A DNA stretch of 64,000 bases from Siphonodentalium dalli (GCA_032622095.1 CP136066.1:92405319-92469318); one strand, 5' to 3'. Numbered from the stretch's first letter, positions 35,875 to 48,016 are shown. Notes: generated by a model not told the origin, from the letters alone. Numbers and translations are program-made.

Positions 35875-36292
35875 GGTGTGACTAATTGCTGCTCGGGCAA
35901 GCCCGGACACGCCCGGATACGTAATGTGATGGCTTATGGTAGTATGATACAGAATAAGCATAGATTATGAAAATTGACTTGCTGTGTCATCCACCGGCGG
36001 GTTTATTAACCCTTTAAATGCCGACATTGACTAAAAGAACCCGGGAGAGTCCGGGCACACAGGGAACCGACTATCAGACTATATATTGATGACTACTGGT
36101 AGCGAGGCACTTACTAAAGGTATACTTTGAAGATTGACTCGCCATCTCGTTCACGGCCGGCTTCGTTAACCCATTAAATGACGATATGCACCAGAAGAAC
36201 ACAGGAGAGCTCGGACAAGCCCGGGCAGCCCCATGGGCCCACGGACAACATAATATGATGCATTATGGTAGTGGGATACATACTAAGTATAG
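35875..36292 (+). repeat. Left terminal array, part 1
   Basis: More than one unit of the ~300-bp repeat. Its words are cttgctgtgtcatccacc, attaaccctttaaatgccga, gactaaaagaacccgggaga, tatatattgatgact, gattgactcgcc, tctcgttcacggccgg, ttaaatgacgatatg and gatgcattatggtagt. The same words occur inverted at 42385-43429. Interrupted at 36293 by the foldback insertion. Confidence 0.75.
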
Positions 36293-37987
36293 GAACCACG
36301 CTGAAATTTCACTTAACCCCTCTGTTAAGGGATTTCCAGAATTTAAAGAGCGTTTCATAATTATATAATTACCCTTACCATGGAATATGCAATTAATTAA
36401 AAATTGGGCATATACAGCAAGTATGACTGCGAGATATAATAATACATTTTTAGGCCAAAATTGTAACCCCCCCCGTCCAAGATGGCCCTCAAAATGGCTG
36501 TCGTAAGTGGAAAATTTGACATTATTTCACTAATATATTCTATATCAGTTTCAGCAGTTTGGAACTGGTTGAGAATTTGACTTTATTTTGTGATAGTCAT
36601 GTTAACTGATCATTGTAGCAATGAAGTGTGTCATTCGTGGGGTTCCATGCCCTTCAAATCCTTAAAAAAGCGATTTTTACAGAATTCAGTATAAAATTTC
36701 ACCAACAATAATAAATTTTATCCTAGTCACATTTCAACAAGAAATGAGCAGAACTGCACAATGTAAGTTGATGCATACCATTACTTGTGACTACATTAAC
36801 CCAATGGAATCAAAATTGTCACTTTGGCTACAAATGGCTGTCAAAATGGCGGCCAAAATATTGAAAATGGTAAATATGTCCCAGTGTGCAATACAATCGC
36901 TTGTAAAAAAAAGTTGTGGTTGATGTATACAATTGGATATAAATAAATTGAATACTAACATTTATGATGCATCTTGGTTAAGTGTTACGATTACATGACC
37001 AAAATATTGGAATTTTCTTTCAAAATTCGAACTGATCAGGCTTGGACTATTTGGAACTATCTTTGGTATTTATTGATTTGATCCGTCTTAAATGCATCAC
37101 ATTGAGGTGTTTTTAGAAAAAAATACTCAAGATGGCTTGCAAAATGTCCACAAAATTGTATTGAAAAGTTGATATTTTCACATATATCCAGAACATTATT
37201 CTCTACTCTTCTGTAAAGGTAGCAAATTGTGATTCACTTTGTTATTAAACATGCTACTTAATCAACTGGCAACTAAATATTCTATTCTGGTTGTCCCTAT
37301 ACATTATGGGGCATGACAATTCCATTTTAAATGATGCAAACTGTAATTTTTCCGAAAACTTCTTGTCGAATTCTGGCCATGGTTTGAACGGAAATGAGCA
37401 GAAATCTGAAAATGAACTGAGATGGGCATAATTATATGCCTGCTCTGGCCAAATAACATGTGACATTTTTGTTCCTTTGAATTGAAATATTCATAAGCAA
37501 TGATATGCCTCACTTACTGTGCATAGTTCTGTCCATTTCTTCTTAAAATATGACTTGAATCCTAACGGTGATTCTTGGTGACATTTCATACTAAGTTCTG
37601 TAAAAATCGAATTATTGAGGGATCCGAAGGGACTGGGATCCCACAAATGGCATATTGCATTGCTTCAATGATCAGTTAACATGAAAAATACAAAATAAAG
37701 TCACATTTCCGAACCAGTTACATACAGCAGAAACAGATCTAGAAGATATTGGTGAAAAAACGACAAGTTGTCCTCTTTCAGCTGCCATTTTGACGACCAT
37801 CTTGGACGAAGAGTTCCAATTTTACCACAAACATTTGGCATTATATCTAGCAGAGTCATACTTACTGTATATGTCTAATTTAAAACGCATATTTCATGGT
37901 AAGATTAATTGCGACATTTAATAAATTATATATTCACGAAACGCTCTTTAAATTCGGAAAATTAAAGTGAAATTTCAGAGTGGCTCA
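36293..37987. mobile_element. Large foldback element nested in the array (1.7 kb)
   Basis: The left end (gaaccacg)ctgaaatttcactt..gaatttaaagagcgtttc and the right end gaaacgctctttaaattc..aagtgaaatttcag(agtggctc) are inverse complements. The pairing continues inward through taccatg.aatatg, ccaagatgg.c..aaaatggc, gaactggtt, tgttaactgatcattg, gattttacagaa and agcagaact.c.cagtaagt, giving arms of about 500 bp around a ~700-bp centre. No coding sequence found. It splits the left tandem array, so it inserted after the array existed. Confidence 0.8.
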
Positions 37988-38084
37988 ATATCTAATATCA
38001 ATAAGTTAGTGAATGTGTACATATGGGCAAACTTTCATGCTTTATTCACAATTTGAACAATTACCTTGAAAACTGAACTTAATC

Positions 38085-38503
38085 TACTCCACTAAAAGAA
38101 CCCGGGACTCGGTGAGAGCCTGGGTGGACTCAGAGAGCAGATGACTAATGGTAGTGATGCACTTGCAAAATTTAATCACGGTGAAGATTGACTCGCCGTC
38201 TCGTTCATGGGCGGGTTCATTAATTAACCCCTTAAAATGTGGTATAGGTTAGAAGATCACGAGAGATATCGGGCAAGCGCGGGCGGCCCCTTGGACCCGT
38301 GGACAGTATAACATGGTGCATTATGGTAGTAGGATGCATATGCTTTTAAACATTACTTGCCGTGCCACCCATCACCGGTTTTATTAACCCCGTTAATGCC
38401 GATATTGGCTAAAAGAACAGTAGCTGCGAATACTGACTCGCCATCTCGTTCACGACCGGGTTCATTAACCCCTTAAATGACGATGTGGACCAGGAGAGCA
38501 CGG
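38085..38503 (+). repeat. Left terminal array, part 2
   Basis: Continues the ~300-bp unit after the foldback insertion: ctaaaagaacccgggac, gattgactcgccgtctcgtt, gcattatggtagtaggatgc, attacttgccgtgccaccc and ttaaccccttaaatgacgat. Confidence 0.75.
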
Positions 38504-38687
38504 AATTATATTTTCGTATTGTATTATTCCAAAATATAATGTAGGTAGATCACTTTCCATTGGGAAATGCATCGGAATTTATACATGTATACCTATAGTG
38601 GAAAGTGTTTTGATTTCTAGCAGAAAGATGTTATACCCATAGTAATGATGTGTTATTCCTTTAGTAGAGCACACAAAATATATCCAA
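38504..38687. other. AT-rich spacer between array and R1 cluster
   Basis: No coding or repeat structure recognised. Confidence 0.4.
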
Positions 38688-39411
38688 CTAGCAGGTGAGC
38701 CGACTTCGTCCGAGCTTTGACCTTGAATTGACCATTTTGAAGGTCAAGTTCAGGTCGGGGTAACGATTTGACCCGTCCAGAAACAATCCCCAGACAAGAG
38801 TACCCCTAGGTATAAAATTTCGTCGAAATCCGTCCGTTTTACCCGATTTGACCTTGAATTGACCATTTTGAAGGTCAAGGTCAGGTCGGGGTCACTATTT
38901 TACCCCTCGAAAACACTCACCCGACAAAAGGAATCAAGAGAAATGATGGTACCCGTCCCGTGATGGTACCCGTCCCTAAAAGAGGTACGTTTGTGGGTAC
39001 CCGTTTCAAGGTGAAGATCACCTCGGGCGGAAAAACTGACCCGATGAAAATGTCCCCCGTTCATAGGAAGCCCTAAGTATGTAAGAATCACACAACACGC
39101 TCATGTCTGGATAGTCACGCTCACGTGTGGACCCAGACGTAAGAATCACATTACACGCATGCGCTCTTTGTCAACGACACTGCGGATACGAACGGTCTTT
39201 AACTATCAACGCGATTAAACCCACAGTGCCGTTTTTTGTGACTGGGTGTGGAGAACGGGTGCTCGGAGCTTATCCAAAACGACGCGACGACCATTCCCGT
39301 CGTTTTATACCCTTAGATGGGAAGTTTGGTCTCGATCGGTGTAGCCGTTTTCGATTCTATAAAGTATATACACACATACACACATATATACGTAGTTCGC
39401 AAAATATACAG
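38688..39411 (+). repeat. R1 cluster, unit 1
   Basis: Full-length-looking R1: ctagcaggtgagccgacttc, two tttgaccttga..tcaaggtca hairpin blocks, 'tgatggtacccgtccc' repeats, a 'gtaagaatcaca' block, 'cggatacgaacg..ctttaactatcaacgcg', 'cttagatgggaagtttgg', then aaaatatacagtaga. About 725 bp. Confidence 0.8.
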
Positions 39412-40107
39412 TAGACAAGCAGGTTAGCCCGCCACTGGCGTGGTTCGTCCCATGGCTTTGTTCGAAAAAGCAATTGCAACAGCTTCCGAGACACGTATGC
39501 TGCACATAGGTGTAAAATTTCGTCGAAATCCCCCAGTTTTACCCGATTTGACCTTGATTGATCATTTTCAAGGTCAATGTCAGGTCGGGGTCACAGTTTA
39601 ACTCGTCCATGACACTTCCCGTAGGTAGCAAGTTTGAGCTCAATCGGTTCGAGTCTATAAAGGACACACACATATATATCATTTGTGGGTACCCGTTTCA
39701 ATGTGAAGATCACCTCGGGCGGAAAAACTGACCCGATGAAAATCTCCCCGTTCCTAGGAAGCCCTAAGTACGTAAGAATCACATCACGCTCATGTCTGGA
39801 TACAGTCACGCTCGCGTGTGGACCCAGACGTAAGAATCACATTACACGCATACGCTCTTTATTAACGACACTGCGGATACGAACGCTCTTTAACTATCAA
39901 TGCGATTAATGATTACAGTGCCAAAGACGTTCATTTTTGTGACTGGGGTGGATAGCGGGTGCTCGGAGCTTCTCCAAAACTCCGGGACGACCATTCACGT
40001 GAGTTTTTACCCTTAGATGGGAAGTTTGGTCTCGATTGGTGCAGCCGTTTTCGATTCTATAAAGTATATATATATTTATACACGTAGTTCTCAAAATATA
40101 TAGTAGA
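39412..40107 (+). repeat. R1 cluster, unit 2
   Basis: Begins caagcaggttagcccgccac directly at the end of unit 1 and repeats the same block order, ending tatatagtagacta. One internal hairpin block is lost relative to unit 1. Confidence 0.8.
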
Positions 40108-40957
40108 CTAGCATGTTAGCCCGCCACTGGCGTGGTTCGTCTCATGGCTTTGTTCGAAAAAGCAATTGCAACCGCTTCCGAGACAAGTATGCTACACCTA
40201 GGTGTAAAATTTCGTCGAAATCCGCCAGTTTTACCCGAATTGACCTTGAATTGATTATTTTCAAGGTCAAGGTCAGGTCGGGGTCACAATTTAACCCGTC
40301 CATTACACTTCCCGCACAAAATCACCCATAGGTTCGAGTCTATAAAGGACACACACACATATATATCATTTGTGGGTATCCGTTTCAAGGTGAAGATCAC
40401 ATCGGGCGAAACACTGACCCGATGAAAATCGCCCCCGTTCCTAGGAAGCCCTAAGTACGTAAGAATTTTGTCAAGGTCAGGTCGGGGTCACAATTTAACC
40501 CGTCCATGACACATTCCGTAGGTAGCAAGTTTGAGCTCAATCGGTTCGAGTCTATAAAGGACACACACTTATATATCATTTGTGGGTACCCGTTTCAAGG
40601 TGAAGATCAAACGAGTTCCATTTCGAGCGATAACATAAACAAAAGCCGTATGCGAAAGCCGAATGGAATAAAGAGCGTTAACCGGTTAACGAACACAAAT
40701 ATGGAAGATATAAGGAGCGTTATTGCGTTAAGCACTCCCGGCCAATGACGATGACTTGGGTGGATAATGGGTGAATGAGTCGTTGCACGGGCTCGCGAAT
40801 GATCCGACGACCATTCCCATTGATTTTTACCCTTAGATAGGAAGTTTGAGGTAAATCGGTCCAGCCGTTTTCGATTCTATAAAGTATATATATACACACA
40901 CATATATATATATACACACATATATATATATACGGAGTTCTCAAAATATATAGTAGA
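40108..40957 (+). repeat. R1 cluster, unit 3
   Basis: Begins ctagcatgttagcccgccac. It contains an internal partial duplication: the 'ggttcgagtctataaagg' and 'ttgtgggta.ccgtttcaagg' blocks occur twice. It has diverged around 40610-40750 and ends with a (TATA/CACA) tract and atatatagtagacta. Confidence 0.75.
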
Positions 40958-41703
40958 CTAGCAGGTTAGCCCGCCACTGGTGGCAATCGTCATTGTTTTT
41001 CAATGAGTTAATTGTGACTTTTTAATTTACTGGCTTTTTAAAAGAATTTGTTTAATTAATATTTTAATTTAATTTTGTGTTTTTCAATGAGTTAATTGTG
41101 CCTTTTTAATTTTTTTTCAATTTTACCCGATTTGACCTTTAATTGATCATTTTCAAGGTCAAGGTCAGGTCGGGGTCACACTTTAACCCGTCCATTACAC
41201 TTCCCGTAGGTAGCAAGTTTGAGCTCAATCGGTTCGTGTCTATAAAGGACACACACATATTTATCATTTGTGGGTACCCGTTTCAAGGTGAAGATCACAT
41301 TGGACGGAAAAACTGACCCGATGAAAATCTCCCCGTTCCTATGAAGTCATAAGTACGTAAGAATCACACAACGCGCTCATGTCTGGATACAGTCACGCTC
41401 ACGTGTGGACCCAGACGTAAGAATCACATTACACGCATACGCTCTTTATCAACGACACTGCGGATACGAACGCTCTTTAACTATCAACGCGATTAAACCC
41501 ACAGTGCCGTTTTTGTGACTGGGTGTGGAGAACGGGTGCTGGGAGCGTCTCCAAAACGGCGCGACGACCATTCCCGTGGTTTTTACCCTTAGATGGGAAG
41601 TTTGGTCTCGATCGGTGCTGCCGTTTTCGATTCTATAAAGTATATACACACATATACACATACACACATATATATACGTAGTTCTCAAAATATATAGTAG
41701 ATA
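40958..41703 (+). repeat. R1 cluster, unit 4
   Basis: Begins ctagcaggttagcccgccac, carries an AT-rich insertion (about 40995-41115), then the standard block order, and ends aaaatatatagtagata. Confidence 0.78.
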
Positions 41704-41921
41704 TAATTATGTTATTAATGAATTAGGCTATTGGCGATCTAGCTAATACATTTCGCCATATTTGATAGAACGTCAATGTGGTACTTTGGAATACTTCTTG
41801 CCTCAACTGCATGCAAGCGACTATTCGCTGAATTATCAAAGACCTGAATGCCACAACTCATGAAGTTTGAAGCGAGTTCCGAGTCATGACGCTGATTTTA
41901 ATGAGCATTGTTAGACTCGGT

Positions 41922-42254
41922 CTAATATATTTGTTGACATCCTCTCGTAATGTGAACAATGACAAGGTTTTGTTTTGCAATGAAACAACATGCAAGTTGT
42001 TGGAGTAAATTCTCCGATATAAATTGCGTTTTCCATGCAGAACACTCGGTCGTAAGGTTTATATCAAAATAACCAGAAAGGACTATTCTATTCAAATCAA
42101 GAGAAACACACGTTGGATCGTTGGTTATATCACAAGGACAGCTGTCATGTGCGACACGCTGTTTCTGACACTGGGAGTAATATGAGCGAAAGCTGATACC
42201 AAAATCGGTATGCATGTATGTATATATTCGGAGGGAAAATAGGACTACTCTCAT
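41922..42254 (-). CDS. Unassigned open frame inside the composite element
   Basis: A 110-codon - strand frame with seven cysteines, including a C-P-C triplet and a CC pair, plus segments SLDLNRIVLSGYFDINLTTE and LVIVHITRGCQQIY. Composition and codon use look more coding-like than the surrounding repeats, but no domain, transposase catalytic motif or splice structure was recognised. It could be part of a broken gene carried by the composite element, or chance. Confidence 0.2.
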   Translation of the reverse strand: MRVVLFSLRIYTYMHTDFGISFRSYYSQCQKQRVAHDSCPCDITNDPTCVSLDLNRIVLSGYFDINLTTECSAWKTQFISENLLQQLACCFIAKQNLVIVHITRGCQQIY

Positions 42255-42384
42255 CGCTGTTTAATGCAGCCATCGATGGGTCAATATCGTAAATTGGTCA
42301 ACAATCTGAAACATATTTTAGCACGGGGATCGTGGACTTGAAATTCTATTTCAAATAATAAATAGAGTTGTGGTAACAACACCG

Positions 42385-43429
42385 GCGTTGGATGACACAG
42401 CGAGTAATTTTTCACAACATACATGTATGCATTTGACTACCACTAGCCTTCATATATTATACTGTCCGCATGGGTCCGCCCGGGTTAACCAGGCTCTCTT
42501 TTCTCTAGCCCCTGTCGTCATTTAAAGGACAAATGAACCAGGTCGTAAACGAGAACGTGAGTCAATCTTAACAGTTTACGTTTAGTAAGTGTCTGGCTAC
42601 CATTAGCATCGATATATAGTTTGATGTGGTCTATGGGTGAGACCGGGCCCTCCCTGATTCATTTAGACAATTTCGGCATTCAAACGGTTAATAAAAACCG
42701 CAGTTGGATGATACAGTAAGTAATTTTTCACAATATATTCTTAGTGTGTATCCTACTACCATAAGGCATCATAGTATACGCTCTGAGGGTCCGAGCTCTC
42801 CCGTACTCGCTTCTTGCCCATATCGTCATTTAAGGGGTTAATGAACCCGGTCTTCAACGAGACGGTGAGCCAATCTTGATCGTTTACTTTAATAGGTATC
42901 TGGCATCAATATATAGTGTGACGGAGTTTCTGGGTCTCCCGGACTCTCTCGGTGCTTTTAGCCAATATCGGCATTTAAATGGTTAATAACACCGGTGGTG
43001 GATGACACAGCAAGTAATCGTTTACAACCTATGCTTTGTATGTATCGTACTACCACGATGCATCATATGATAGTGTCGGCGGGCCATTAGCCTGCCCGGA
43101 CTTACACTGGCTCGCATCTGCTCTTCTGGCCCATATCGTCATTTAAGGGGTTAATTAGCATGGCCGTGGACGAGACGGCGAGTCAATATTCGACGTTTAC
43201 GTTTAATGGGTGTATGGATGCAGTTAGTCATCCATATATAGTGTGATCGGGTCTCTGGATCTGCCCGTGCTCTCCCGTGTTCTTTTAGTCAATATCGACG
43301 GTTGACACAGCAAGTAAATTTTCACAACATATGCTTTGTATGTATCCTACTACCATAAGACACCATATTATACTGCCGATGGGCTCATGGGGCAAGCCCG
43401 GGCGTGTCTGGGCAGTAATTAGCCACACC
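42385..43429 (-). repeat. Right terminal array (inverted)
   Basis: About 3.3 units of the same repeat as 35875-38503 but reverse complemented. ggatgacacagc-type words recur at about 42390, 42716, 43000 and 43301 (periods ~326, ~284, ~301). Ends at cagtaattagccacacc. Confidence 0.8.
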
Positions 43430-43564
43430 GAACTGGCAGCAACCTGAGTTATGACCTGACACATAATCATGTCGACAACACTATTTATTATAATGTACAT
43501 TTATATCAAGAGCCGAAAAGAGAACTCCCTACAAAACGTTTCTTATTCGAAAATACTCTAATGT

Positions 43565-44090
43565 GGGGATCAAGATAGCTAATGTCTCCCCATTTCTATT
43601 TCCTTATATGTAAATGACCTGATCATTTTTGGCCAGTGCAGATGTGGAGGGAATGGGAACAGTTTCTAAGGAGAATTCTAAGGTGAAAATAGACTGTTTT
43701 CTGAAAAAAATATGTTTCTTTTTTTATGCTGACGATACCGTTTTATTCGTTTTATTTAGTATCGTTGAACTGCTTCGGACTACTTTCGAATCTGGAAATT
43801 AATGGTTATCATTCCGAAAACCAAGGCAGTTTACTTATCACAGGACAGATAACCCCAAAATCTTAGTCTTTCATTCAGTGATATGAATTTAGAAGTGACT
43901 AGCTCATTCAACTATTTGGGTATGCTCTTTCCAGAAATTGGTCCTTTATATAGCTGACACTTTGCAGTTAGAAAGGCTACCCACTCAATGTATGAAGTCT
44001 TCAGAATAGGACGTATACACAGACTGTTGGGAAATGCGCATCTACGAGTATTTGACACTAGTGTTTACCCATCCTGATTTATGGCGTGAG
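43565..44090 (+). pseudogene. Badly degraded reverse transcriptase palm fragment
   Basis: SPFLF..YVNDL (about 43590-43620) and FYADDTVLFVLFS (about 43717-43757) are the two adjacent palm motifs of a non-LTR RT at the usual distance. They are followed by remnants of the F..K..v.F and f.YLG region (about 43905-43925). Multiple frameshifts and stops; no ORF survives. Confidence 0.65.
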
Positions 44091-44196
44091 AGACAACTCC
44101 ATCATAGAAAGGATGAGATTGGAAATGTGTAAATGCTTGCTGCACTTGAGATCCACTTTCCCCAGCTGCATGGTATATGGGAAAATTGGGTCGATA

Positions 44197-46359
44197 CACT
44201 GTTAGAAAATACCGTCGGTTTGACGGTTTGACGGTCCGAAGCAGTTCATCAGTTGTACTGTGAATCACCGTTGTTTTATGCGCCTTGAAAATGGTCAAAG
44301 TTAAAACTGTGCGCGCGTCCAAGCCTTCAAAATTCAACAATATATTTATCGGCGACCAACTTATATACGACAATGACTCCATAGTGCATACCTGAATCTG
44401 ACTCTGTTGATATTTAATATTTATTGTCAATTGTTTGTAATCAGCGCAATGGTCCGGTATATTCATTCTGTGCAATGCACAGATCCATCTTATCTAATTA
44501 AGTTATGTTATTTTCATGAGGCTTTATCTTCATCACTCACGAATTTCTTTCTCAATGTCATCGCTGCGCTGAACACACAATTGTTGTTTTGGGAAAATGT
44601 GATATATACAGTTGTGGACTAATATTTACACTGTCTGACTCGGTTCCTATGTAAACGGACAAGTTCTAAATATGCGCAAACCGACTTAATCATTGATATT
44701 TTCCACTAAATTGTGACAACTGGGTCGAGCCGCCACTTCGAGCTGTCGGCTATGACTTGTCTTCATTCGTCTCAGTGTTCATGTTGAAGTTGACCGCACT
44801 TGCTGTGACTATCAAAACACAGTTACATTTACTGACACAACAGGATACAGGTACACGTGCAAGAGTAATTCACAGGAGCTTTGATGTCAACCACTAGTGA
44901 CAATAATAACGACAACAACGTAGCGGCTATTACTATTGGAATGTTGACAGTGTTGCCAGTTTTTTTTAACTTGACCATTCAATCCAGTTGACGGTGTTCT
45001 GGTAGTTTTGAAGCATATACATGGACATCTACAGGAGAGGATATACTGTACGCACCAGAGTAATTCACAAGAGCTTCGATGTCAACAATAACACGGTAAA
45101 CAATGAACTGATACCGCGCAGTACCGGATGATTATATATCTATATAAATCCAACTTACGAGTACAACTATTACAATTACACAGACCGATTCATCCCATGT
45201 TCGTCAATTTCCATTGAAACCTGTTGATATGAGACATTGTCACCATTCGCCATGTTATCACCAGTTATTACGACAATTTACGGACCGGGAATCCACTATT
45301 GGATGGATGTTCTTATCAAACTATAATTTGGCTGACTCACTAAGATGGATACAAAGTGTTGTGATACTAGTATACACAGTTTGATGTATCACGCTATACA
45401 ATTTTCATCGAAAAATGTGGGACATTGTCACCAAGTCATCACGCATATGTATTAAGGGCTTTGCTGTTGTCTTGAATGTTTCGATCCCAAATAGCTGTTA
45501 CTGATATATTGTCGTGATGTACGCATTCACATGTTAAAACAAAAAACTGTGTTTCCAAGTGACTGGGCAATATCACGCCTTGCATGTTACCAACAAATAT
45601 CCCATTAAGATGTTTTAATTTTACATGTACATAAGTTTTAGCTGTGATGCATGTTGCTTTCTTCATTTATGTCTTTAAAGGGCATGCCCGATTCATATGT
45701 TAGAATGGTCGCAATTAGTATTACTCGTAACTGAAGGATGGACTTTTCAGTTACATGTTATATTATCGTTTTTTATTTACAGCCATATTTATACAGTATA
45801 GTCAAAGAAAGGTGAACACATCACACAGTCTTTTTCTGGATTAAATTACACGAGGCAGATAACAAGTTTGATCCTCATCAAACTTCAAAGTTTCATAAGT
45901 ATTGTCTGGCACATTATGCATTGAGGATTTAAATTTCATCGAAACTATGATCGTTATAGAAGAACTAAGATGTATTTTTTAGTTACTAATAATACTAATT
46001 TCGACCATTCTAAAACATATGAATCGTAATACTTATCGGGAAATCATATTGTCACCACGGGCTAATTCAACGGTAATTTAGAAAATTAAGAGCAAAAAAA
46101 TTGGTGGTGACCCGTGATAAATACCATTCGCCTTAGTCGTTTGGCCATTATTATTTACGGTTTTGATATTAATTAAACGGTGTTGAACTGTAAAAACAAT
46201 ACAACGGTCAGACTGTTACTGGTTACAGTCTGCCAGTTACTTAAACAGTCTTGTATCGTGGTACATGCTACAGCCTGACCGTATGTTTAACGGTCCAATG
46301 TTGGCAGCGATGTTGCACGGTATGACACCGTTAAAGCGATGGGCATTTTTCTAACAGTG
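44197..46359 (+). mobile_element. DNA transposon (non-autonomous) with CACTGTTAGAAAA inverted ends
   Basis: The left end CACTGTTAGAAAATACCG and right end ATTTTTCTAACAGTG are inverted over 13 bp and flanked on both sides by TA, a possible 2-bp target duplication. Both subterminal regions are dense in acggt/accgt words (gtttgacggtttgacggtcc; acggtcagactgttac; acggtccaatg). A CACT(G) end with subterminal repeats fits CACTA/EnSpm-like elements, though a TA duplication also occurs in other superfamilies. The 2.16-kb body has no recognised transposase. A partial inverted copy is at 1431-2352. Confidence 0.65.
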
Positions 46360-48016
46360 TACTCCATCGATGTCACCATTAAGGTGAGTGTTATCAGTTT
46401 TGAACGGATTCGTTAATTATTGCGCCCCAAACACTGTATCACACTGCCCTCATTATATCCGAAACTGATGGATTTTACACGCCTTGGCTGCGACAAGACT
46501 TAGTCACGAGCATTTTAGATTATTGTGGGTTATCGTATTCGTGGATCAAACAGAATCCCGCCATAGATATAAATGTAACCATATCGCTGGTGAAACAAAA
46601 GCTGATCCATGAATTCAACAATGTCACGTATAACGTAAATGCTCTATAGTAGAGGAGATATATACAGGATATTCAAACCGGAGTTTGGTCAGGAATATTA
46701 CACCAACCATTGAATCAAACTGGCTGTGCTGTTAGCAGACCTAGTTTGATTTGAATAGGCACCTGAATAATCATTAAGTTCTAAGTCTATGAAGTTATCA
46801 TCCGGAAACAAGGTCAACAACGGTTATAATATCTCCTGTAACTACACATTTCCAGCCGCATAACTCTGGCATCGGACCGAATCCAATCCAAACGTGCCCT
46901 TTATGTGAGCAATCGGATAACTGTTACTAGTTATCGAATAACTATAACTCTCCTAAAAATAGGTTCATATTGAACTAATCTCAAAAACACAAATACGATC
47001 ATCTCGGGGTTATTTGAAAATGAATTACGCTCTATATGATTATAAATGGGGCACGAAAACAGTCGTATCTGAGAGTATTCATATCACATATAAGTCCGTA
47101 TCGGGCGTATTTGGTGCACCCCCATGCGATATACGCCCAACATTGCCATTATATAATCTAACATTTTTATCAACACGACTTACCAGATTCACGTTATTTA
47201 TAATGTGCTTTCGTTGCGGACCGCGCCATTCAACGGAATAAAGCGTATACGCTCACTATCGGCTTTTTGCACTCTCGGATCCGTCTAATAGCAACCTGTG
47301 TGAATATTTACGTCCAATATCAAACTATTGCAGACGTCGCACAGAAACCCAATAATCGGCACTATATAAATGGACAATTAAACTGACATGGCTCATTCGA
47401 GCTTCCAAATCATATCTGCGTAATTTGGAAGGTGTTCGATGTGTTACATGAACTATTGATATACCTGCTTTGTTTGTTAGTCAGTTAGGGATTTAGGTCG
47501 TTTCATGACTGGGAGAAACTGAATCAATATTAAGCTAAGCAACTGTGTATAGACATAACCGTGAATTTGACTATACAAGACAATATATATACAAATAAAA
47601 ACACCCAAAATCAGAGTGAAAGGGCTTGATTTGGATCAGAACCATTAAGAAACTGACCATTGTCACATATAAAACAGAATATCAAAACAGATAGAAATAC
47701 TGCTTTGAGAACAGCAAACATAAAACCTGCATGGAATGTATTGATAAGATTGATAAGATGTGTGTGATATCTAGTGAATATGTCTTAGTCAACTCATCAA
47801 GTAGACACTCGGGTGGCTAACTCAATAGGCGATCCTTTGCCCAAAAGTCAGCCTCCCGCCACCAACTTGCATGGGTGTCTCTTGCCAAAGATGGCCCTTT
47901 ATCTCGAAGCATCGTATCGAACTTTGAAAACTCAACGCTCAACCTCTGCTTCTGAGAGTCATAAAACTTGACAGACGTTGGAGATTTTTGTTTTGGAACA
48001 ATAGGATCAACTTAGA
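46360..48016. other. No gene seen; probable 3' part of the ORF1 relic at its end
   Basis: AT-rich DNA. The last ~230 bp (47790-48016), read on the - strand, continue from the zinc-knuckle relic (ccaacttgcatgggtgtctc region) but carry no recognisable motif. Confidence 0.35.

Larger units (their letters stand above)
35875..43429. mobile_element. Candidate composite element with inverted tandem-array ends (7.55 kb)
   Basis: Both ends begin with the same outer sequence in opposite orientation: GGTGTGACTAATTGCTG at 35875 and the complement of CAGTAATTAGCCACACC at 43413-43429. Inward from each end runs the same ~300-bp tandem unit. Just outside are gaactgcaagg (left) and gaactggcagc (right), matching at 8 of 11 positions and possibly an aged target duplication. 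Inside are a nested foldback element, four head-to-tail R1 units and an unassigned open frame. Long inverted ends made of tandem units resemble Foldback/Galileo-like or some Mutator-like transposons; no transposase was recognised. The alternative is an inverted duplication of an ordinary satellite. Confidence 0.5.

Noticed and set aside
40325-40335. tRNA B-box-like GGTTCGAGTC inside R1 units, suggesting a tRNA-derived SINE
   Set aside because: No A box at the right distance; the motif arises from the 'cggttc..gttttcgagtctataaag' tail sequence shared with RTE-type ends.
36000-43200. Possible piggyBac ends from the recurring TTAACCCxTTAAATG words
   Set aside because: These words recur inside each ~300-bp tandem unit with no matching opposite ends, so they are internal to the satellite unit.
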